Shown piece by piece: positions 60,975 through 64,000 of a stretch of DNA of 64,000 bases. The DNA is from Bacteroidaceae bacterium. Its GTDB lineage: Bacteria > Bacteroidota > Bacteroidia > Bacteroidales > Bacteroidaceae. Numbering within the stretch: position 1 is the first letter of the stretch; the number at the start of each line of letters is the position of its first letter. The notes under the pieces were generated by a model that ran no database searches, had not been told where the DNA came from, and worked only from the letters and a program-made list of their open reading frames with translations. The DNA lies in the NCBI GenBank assembly GCA_017617335.1, contig JAFZWK010000067.1:1-64000 (forward strand), written 5' to 3'. The position numbers and the translations under genes were made by a program.

Positions 60975-61136
60975 GTCACAGTCACAGAGTCACAGTTGTT
61001 TTTCAATATGGTATCTACATCCTTCTCTTATATATATTATATATTATAATTAATTATTAATAAGTTATAAGAAGTATAAGAGATGTTTTTCGATGTAGAT
61101 AGTACCTTTTTTTTTAACTGTGACTGTGACTGTGAT
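60975..61136. repeat. inverted tandem-repeat element C (AGTCAC arms)
   Basis: The left arm has three AGTCAC units (60975-60994, one spaced by AG). The right arm has CTGTGA units (about 61118-61136). The AT-rich middle includes TATATATTATATATTATAA and TTAATAAGTTATA, similar to the middle of element B in reverse. No gene inside. Two short inverted pieces flank the core as well: ATCTACATC with GATGTAGAT. Confidence 0.75.
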
Positions 61137-61281
61137 TGATAATTGGTTTCATTCTTTACTTTTCCTCTACAAGGCCTTTGAGAGCCTGGCGAAGCTTGTT
61201 GCACACTCCGAGGGCATAGCTGTCGACGCAGAAACCAACTCTTTTTCATTATTAATTTTTTCTAATTTTCTCATTTCTTTG

Positions 61282-61290
61282 TATCTTTGC
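61282..61290 (+). promoter_or_regulatory. promoter -7 box of the pyrophosphatase-like gene
   Basis: TATCTTTGC on the plus strand, 17 nt before the ATG at 61308; an earlier ATG at 61296 would lie at the likely transcription start. Confidence 0.55.
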
Positions 61291-61307
61291 AACAAATGAT
61301 TAGAGCT

Positions 61308-62444
61308 ATGAATTCGAATTCGACAATATACGCTGGTGGGATGTGCCAACCATTCAAAGGCATTTTGTGGGTGCTTGTCCTCTCTGTGCTGGTCTCGTGT
61401 GCAAGTCAGGAAATTGTACCGCCCGAGAACCCGTTCCGACAGTTGATGGCAACGATGGATTGGGGAACAGACACCTGCTTTGTCTATGGGCATAAAACGC
61501 CTGATGTGGATGCTGTCTGCTCGTCGCTCGCATACGCAGAACTCATGTGCCGATTGGGTTACAACTGCAAGGCGAAGGTGAGCGGCAAAACGAATAACGA
61601 GACCAGATCTGCCAGCAATCTCTTCGACTTCGATTTGCCCGCCATGAAGCCCTCTGTCGAGCCAGGAACAAGGCTCATCGCCACCGACCACGAGGAGTAT
61701 ATCCAGAGTGTGGACGGTGCTCGCGAGGGTCGTGTCCTGCAGATTATCGACCACCATCAGGAAGGCGATATGGCTTCAGTTGCCGTGCCTTTCATCTATC
61801 GCAAAGCGGTAGGGTCCACATGCACCCTCGTATGGCAGCTCTATCGGGAGGCCAATGTTCCCGTGAGCGACGATGTGGCCCGTATCCTGCTTGCCGGAAT
61901 GCTGAGCGATACGAGCAACCTGACGAAATCCAATGTCACGTATGAGGACCACGATGCCTGGAATGCGCTTACCACACAGCTCAATCTGAGTCCTGAACGT
62001 GTGGCTGACATACACCGCATAATGGAAGAGGCTCAATCCAATTACGATGGAATGAGCGACTACGATATCTTCATCTCCGACTACAAGGATTACGATATGT
62101 CTGGCACACCTGTCGGCATCGGTTGCGTGGAGTGGAAGGACTATGCCAGCATGGATGCCTTCATCAACCGCATGCTGGCAGTTATGCCGGAAGCGATGGT
62201 AAAGAAGGAGCGCGCGATGATGTTCTGCATGGCTACGCGATATGAGGCCAATCCCGATCCATCCTCCGCTGACAAGGTCATACCTCTCGGAACCTATATT
62301 CTCTACACAGGCGAGGGAGCCAGAGAGTTGGCAGAACAGGCCTTTGGAGAAAGCCTCCGCGATGGTGTCTGCTACAGCGAGACACGCTTGAGCCGCAAGA
62401 GCGATGTAGTCCCCCTGTTTACCAGAATCCTAAGCGGGCAGTAA
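61308..62444 (+). CDS. DHH-family manganese inorganic pyrophosphatase-like lipoprotein
   Basis: Start at ATG 61308, 378 residues. It resembles family II (Mn-dependent, PpaC-type) pyrophosphatases. The metal-binding motifs are GHKTPDVDAVCSS near 60, ATDHEE, IDHHQEGD and GMLSDTSNLTKSN; the DHHA2 C-terminal half ends with ETRLSRKSDVVPLF, including the RKSD-type substrate site. Unlike cytoplasmic PPases it begins with a hydrophobic segment ending in the lipobox LVSC, so it would be an exported lipoprotein. It might act on extracytoplasmic pyrophosphate or on a related substrate. Confidence 0.82.
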   Translation: MNSNSTIYAGGMCQPFKGILWVLVLSVLVSCASQEIVPPENPFRQLMATMDWGTDTCFVYGHKTPDVDAVCSSLAYAELMCRLGYNCKAKVSGKTNNETRSASNLFDFDLPAMKPSVEPGTRLIATDHEEYIQSVDGAREGRVLQIIDHHQEGDMASVAVPFIYRKAVGSTCTLVWQLYREANVPVSDDVARILLAGMLSDTSNLTKSNVTYEDHDAWNALTTQLNLSPERVADIHRIMEEAQSNYDGMSDYDIFISDYKDYDMSGTPVGIGCVEWKDYASMDAFINRMLAVMPEAMVKKERAMMFCMATRYEANPDPSSADKVIPLGTYILYTGEGARELAEQAFGESLRDGVCYSETRLSRKSDVVPLFTRILSGQ

Positions 62445-62473
62445 ACCGAAATTTTTTGTAAATGCAAAAAAAA

Positions 62474-63460
62474 TCAGATGAAAAACGCCCAATCGGCAAG
62501 TATATAAGTTGTGCAGATGATCAAGACGGCATGGATCTCGGCAATCCATGCTACGTGGATGCTTAGCTGCATGTCTTCCTTGGTAAGGTTGCGGGGATTG
62601 GTTCCTATATATGGCTTGGGGAAGATTTGTCCGAAGTAGTTGTGGGGACCTCCGAATCGGCAATCCAGAATGCCAGCCAAAGCTGCTTCGGGCCATCCTG
62701 AGTTGGGAGAGGCATGCTGTGGACCAAACTCCCGCGTGAAAGCCCATAATTCCTTGAATCTTTTCCCCCTACGGAATCCGTGGTGGCATTTGTAGGCAAG
62801 AAGAATCAGCACGGCTGAGAGACGGGCAGGGATGTAGTTCGCTATATCATCGATATGAGCTGCCCAACAGCCGAATTGTCTGTATCGCTCATTCTGATAA
62901 CCAATCATCGAGTCTAAGGTGTTTATCATCTTATAGGTCAGCATGCCAGGCAATCCTAATAGGGCATACCAGAAAAGAGGGGCGATTACTCCGTCGGAAA
63001 GGTTCTCGGCCAACGTTTCCAAGGCTGCGGTACGAATCTCTTGAGCCGTGAGTTCGGCTGTGTCACGTCCCACGATTCGCCCTACTTGCACCCGTCCCCG
63101 TTCCAAGCTCTCATCCACAGCCTCAAATACCGACCTGACTTCTTTTCGAAGCGTATGTCCTGCCAGGCAAAAAAATACGCCTAAACTGGCGACAGGAAGG
63201 AAAAGGGTGGGGTAGTTCCTAAGCCATTTCATCAAAAACCATGTGGAGATGAAAACCAAAGTGATGCTGCAAACGGCTGTGATGGCTCCCTTGAGGAAAC
63301 GATGTGTCCCTTGGTTCAGATGCTTTTCCCACCATGCAATCCATTTGCCGAAAAAGATAATGGGATGGGGTATTCCCTCTGGGTCGCCCAGCAGCAGATC
63401 CAAGCACCATCCGATAAGCAAAGGAGCTATGACGAACATGAAGATTACATGCAGATCCAT
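62474..63460 (-). CDS. cobD: adenosylcobinamide-phosphate synthase
   Basis: A 328-residue inner-membrane enzyme (CbiB in Salmonella naming) that attaches (R)-1-amino-2-propanol phosphate to adenosylcobyrate. Family signatures: LLGDPEGIPHPIIFFGKWI near 24-42, GRDTAELTAQEIRTAALETLAENLSDGVIAP-type block (pieces GRDTAELT, ETLAENLSDGV), INTLDSMIGY and the C-terminal NSGWPEAALAGIL with GPHNYFG. Several hydrophobic helices. The start overlaps the end of the aminotransferase gene by 16 nt, so both belong to one cobalamin-assembly operon extending beyond the right edge. Confidence 0.93.
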   Translation of the reverse strand: MDLHVIFMFVIAPLLIGWCLDLLLGDPEGIPHPIIFFGKWIAWWEKHLNQGTHRFLKGAITAVCSITLVFISTWFLMKWLRNYPTLFLPVASLGVFFCLAGHTLRKEVRSVFEAVDESLERGRVQVGRIVGRDTAELTAQEIRTAALETLAENLSDGVIAPLFWYALLGLPGMLTYKMINTLDSMIGYQNERYRQFGCWAAHIDDIANYIPARLSAVLILLAYKCHHGFRRGKRFKELWAFTREFGPQHASPNSGWPEAALAGILDCRFGGPHNYFGQIFPKPYIGTNPRNLTKEDMQLSIHVAWIAEIHAVLIICTTYILADWAFFI

Positions 63461-64000
63461 TCCTCGATAGCTTTTACCAGTTCGTTGTTTTCCTCGGCAG
63501 TTTGTACGGCAACGCGAAAGAATTCTGGTCCTAACGCGTCGAAATTGCTGGCATCACGTATGAGGATGCCTTTCTCAACAGCTAAGAAATCCTTTAGCGC
63601 GGCAGCTCGACCCGTCCTGAGCTTGCATAACAGAATATGCGTGTCAGAAGGCCATACTTCGATGCATCCTAAACGGGTGAGGAGCTGTGCTACCCGCTGG
63701 CGTTCCTGCATCAAGGCATGTAAATCGAATTGAAATTCCTCTGGATGGCGCAATACATAATGACCAGCATCGATGGCAACTTGATTGACCGACCAGGGCA
63801 TGCGCTGGAGCCGAATTTGATGCAAGAGGGATTCTCGCCCCGTCATGTAACCTAATCGGAGTCCTGGAATGGAAAACTTTTTGGTCATGGAATACAACAT
63901 CAACACGTTTGGCATTTCTAATGCTTCCTTGGGTGTGATAACGGCAGCTTCGGTGAAAGGCGCATAGCTGGCATCCACTACAAATAATGTGTCAGGAAAG
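63445..64000 (-). CDS. CobC-like threonine-phosphate decarboxylase / aminotransferase (partial)
   Basis: The frame is open to the window edge, so the N terminus is missing. The visible 185 residues are the C-terminal part of a class I PLP enzyme: TLFVVDASYAPF, the PLP lysine in YSMTKKFSIPGLRLGYM, and a small domain ending HILLCKLRTGRAAALKDFLAVEKGILIRD. Overlap with cobD and this pattern favour L-threonine-O-3-phosphate decarboxylase, which makes the aminopropanol phosphate used by CobD. Histidinol-phosphate aminotransferase is the close alternative on sequence alone. Confidence 0.8.
   Translation of the reverse strand, partial: FPDTLFVVDASYAPFTEAAVITPKEALEMPNVLMLYSMTKKFSIPGLRLGYMTGRESLLHQIRLQRMPWSVNQVAIDAGHYVLRHPEEFQFDLHALMQERQRVAQLLTRLGCIEVWPSDTHILLCKLRTGRAAALKDFLAVEKGILIRDASNFDALGPEFFRVAVQTAEENNELVKAIEEWICM

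Noticed and set aside
61167..61757. Minus-strand frames between element C and the pyrophosphatase-like gene
   Set aside because: Most of the frame is antisense to the pyrophosphatase gene; the short alternative frames near 61170-61260 have no supporting promoter or family resemblance.

Overview
The window looks like chromosome of a Bacteroidales bacterium, most likely Prevotellaceae. The signs are a MurF-alanine racemase fusion, a dxs-trkA pair, a DPP IV-type S9 peptidase, a GH97 enzyme of the SusB family, secreted proteins ending in a GLYI-x-NG-x-KVL-x-K tail, several Bacteroidetes-restricted DUFs, and many copies of the Bacteroidetes promoter box TAnnTTTGC, sometimes with TTTG exactly 20 nt upstream. 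No rRNA, CRISPR array, intact insertion sequence or prophage was seen; one tRNA-Arg(CCG) is present.

Layout. Positions 1-4.5 kb hold decayed secreted-protein genes, an AraC regulator, a short-chain dehydrogenase and a HepT/MntA toxin-antitoxin pair. From 4.5 to 9.3 kb come a TIM-barrel isomerase-like protein, a superfamily 1 helicase, and a divergent ATPase + DUF4435 pair resembling the PARIS anti-phage system. From 9.3 to 16.1 kb lie trkA, dxs, a GSCFA protein and murF-alr. Next are an 1804-residue repetitive secreted protein (16.2-21.6 kb), a TonB receptor with its lipoprotein, a carboxyltransferase, a nitroreductase fused to the C-terminal part of a B12-dependent ribonucleotide reductase and overlapping dnaA by 4 nt, then mlaD and an amidase. 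From 32 to 47.5 kb are a BtuB-like receptor, GH97, asnA, a phosphodiesterase-like protein, an isomerase-like protein, an ADP-forming acyl-CoA synthetase, tRNA-Arg, DPP IV, a radical SAM protein and a DUF4861 protein.

The right third is dominated by cobamide (vitamin B12) metabolism. A cobalamin riboswitch near 57.8 kb, behind a textbook Bacteroidetes promoter, heads an eight-gene minus-strand operon: DUF4465 lipoprotein, BtuG-like propeller, PKD-type lipoprotein, BtuB-type receptor, BtuF, BtuC, a GH20 hexosaminidase and BtuD. At the right edge are cobD/cbiB and a CobC-like aminotransferase, so the cell appears both to capture corrinoids and to finish cobalamin synthesis.

The most unusual signals are intergenic. 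(1) Six arrays of the imperfect palindrome CAACRYGTTG are phased at 22 bp; one lies directly behind an orphan promoter antisense to a TonB receptor gene. (2) Three elements share a design: short tandem repeats, an AT-rich inverted repeat, then the same tandem repeats inverted. The repeat unit differs each time. Two of the three also carry a conserved block of about 165 bp and lie in opposite orientation; one of these sits just behind the tRNA.
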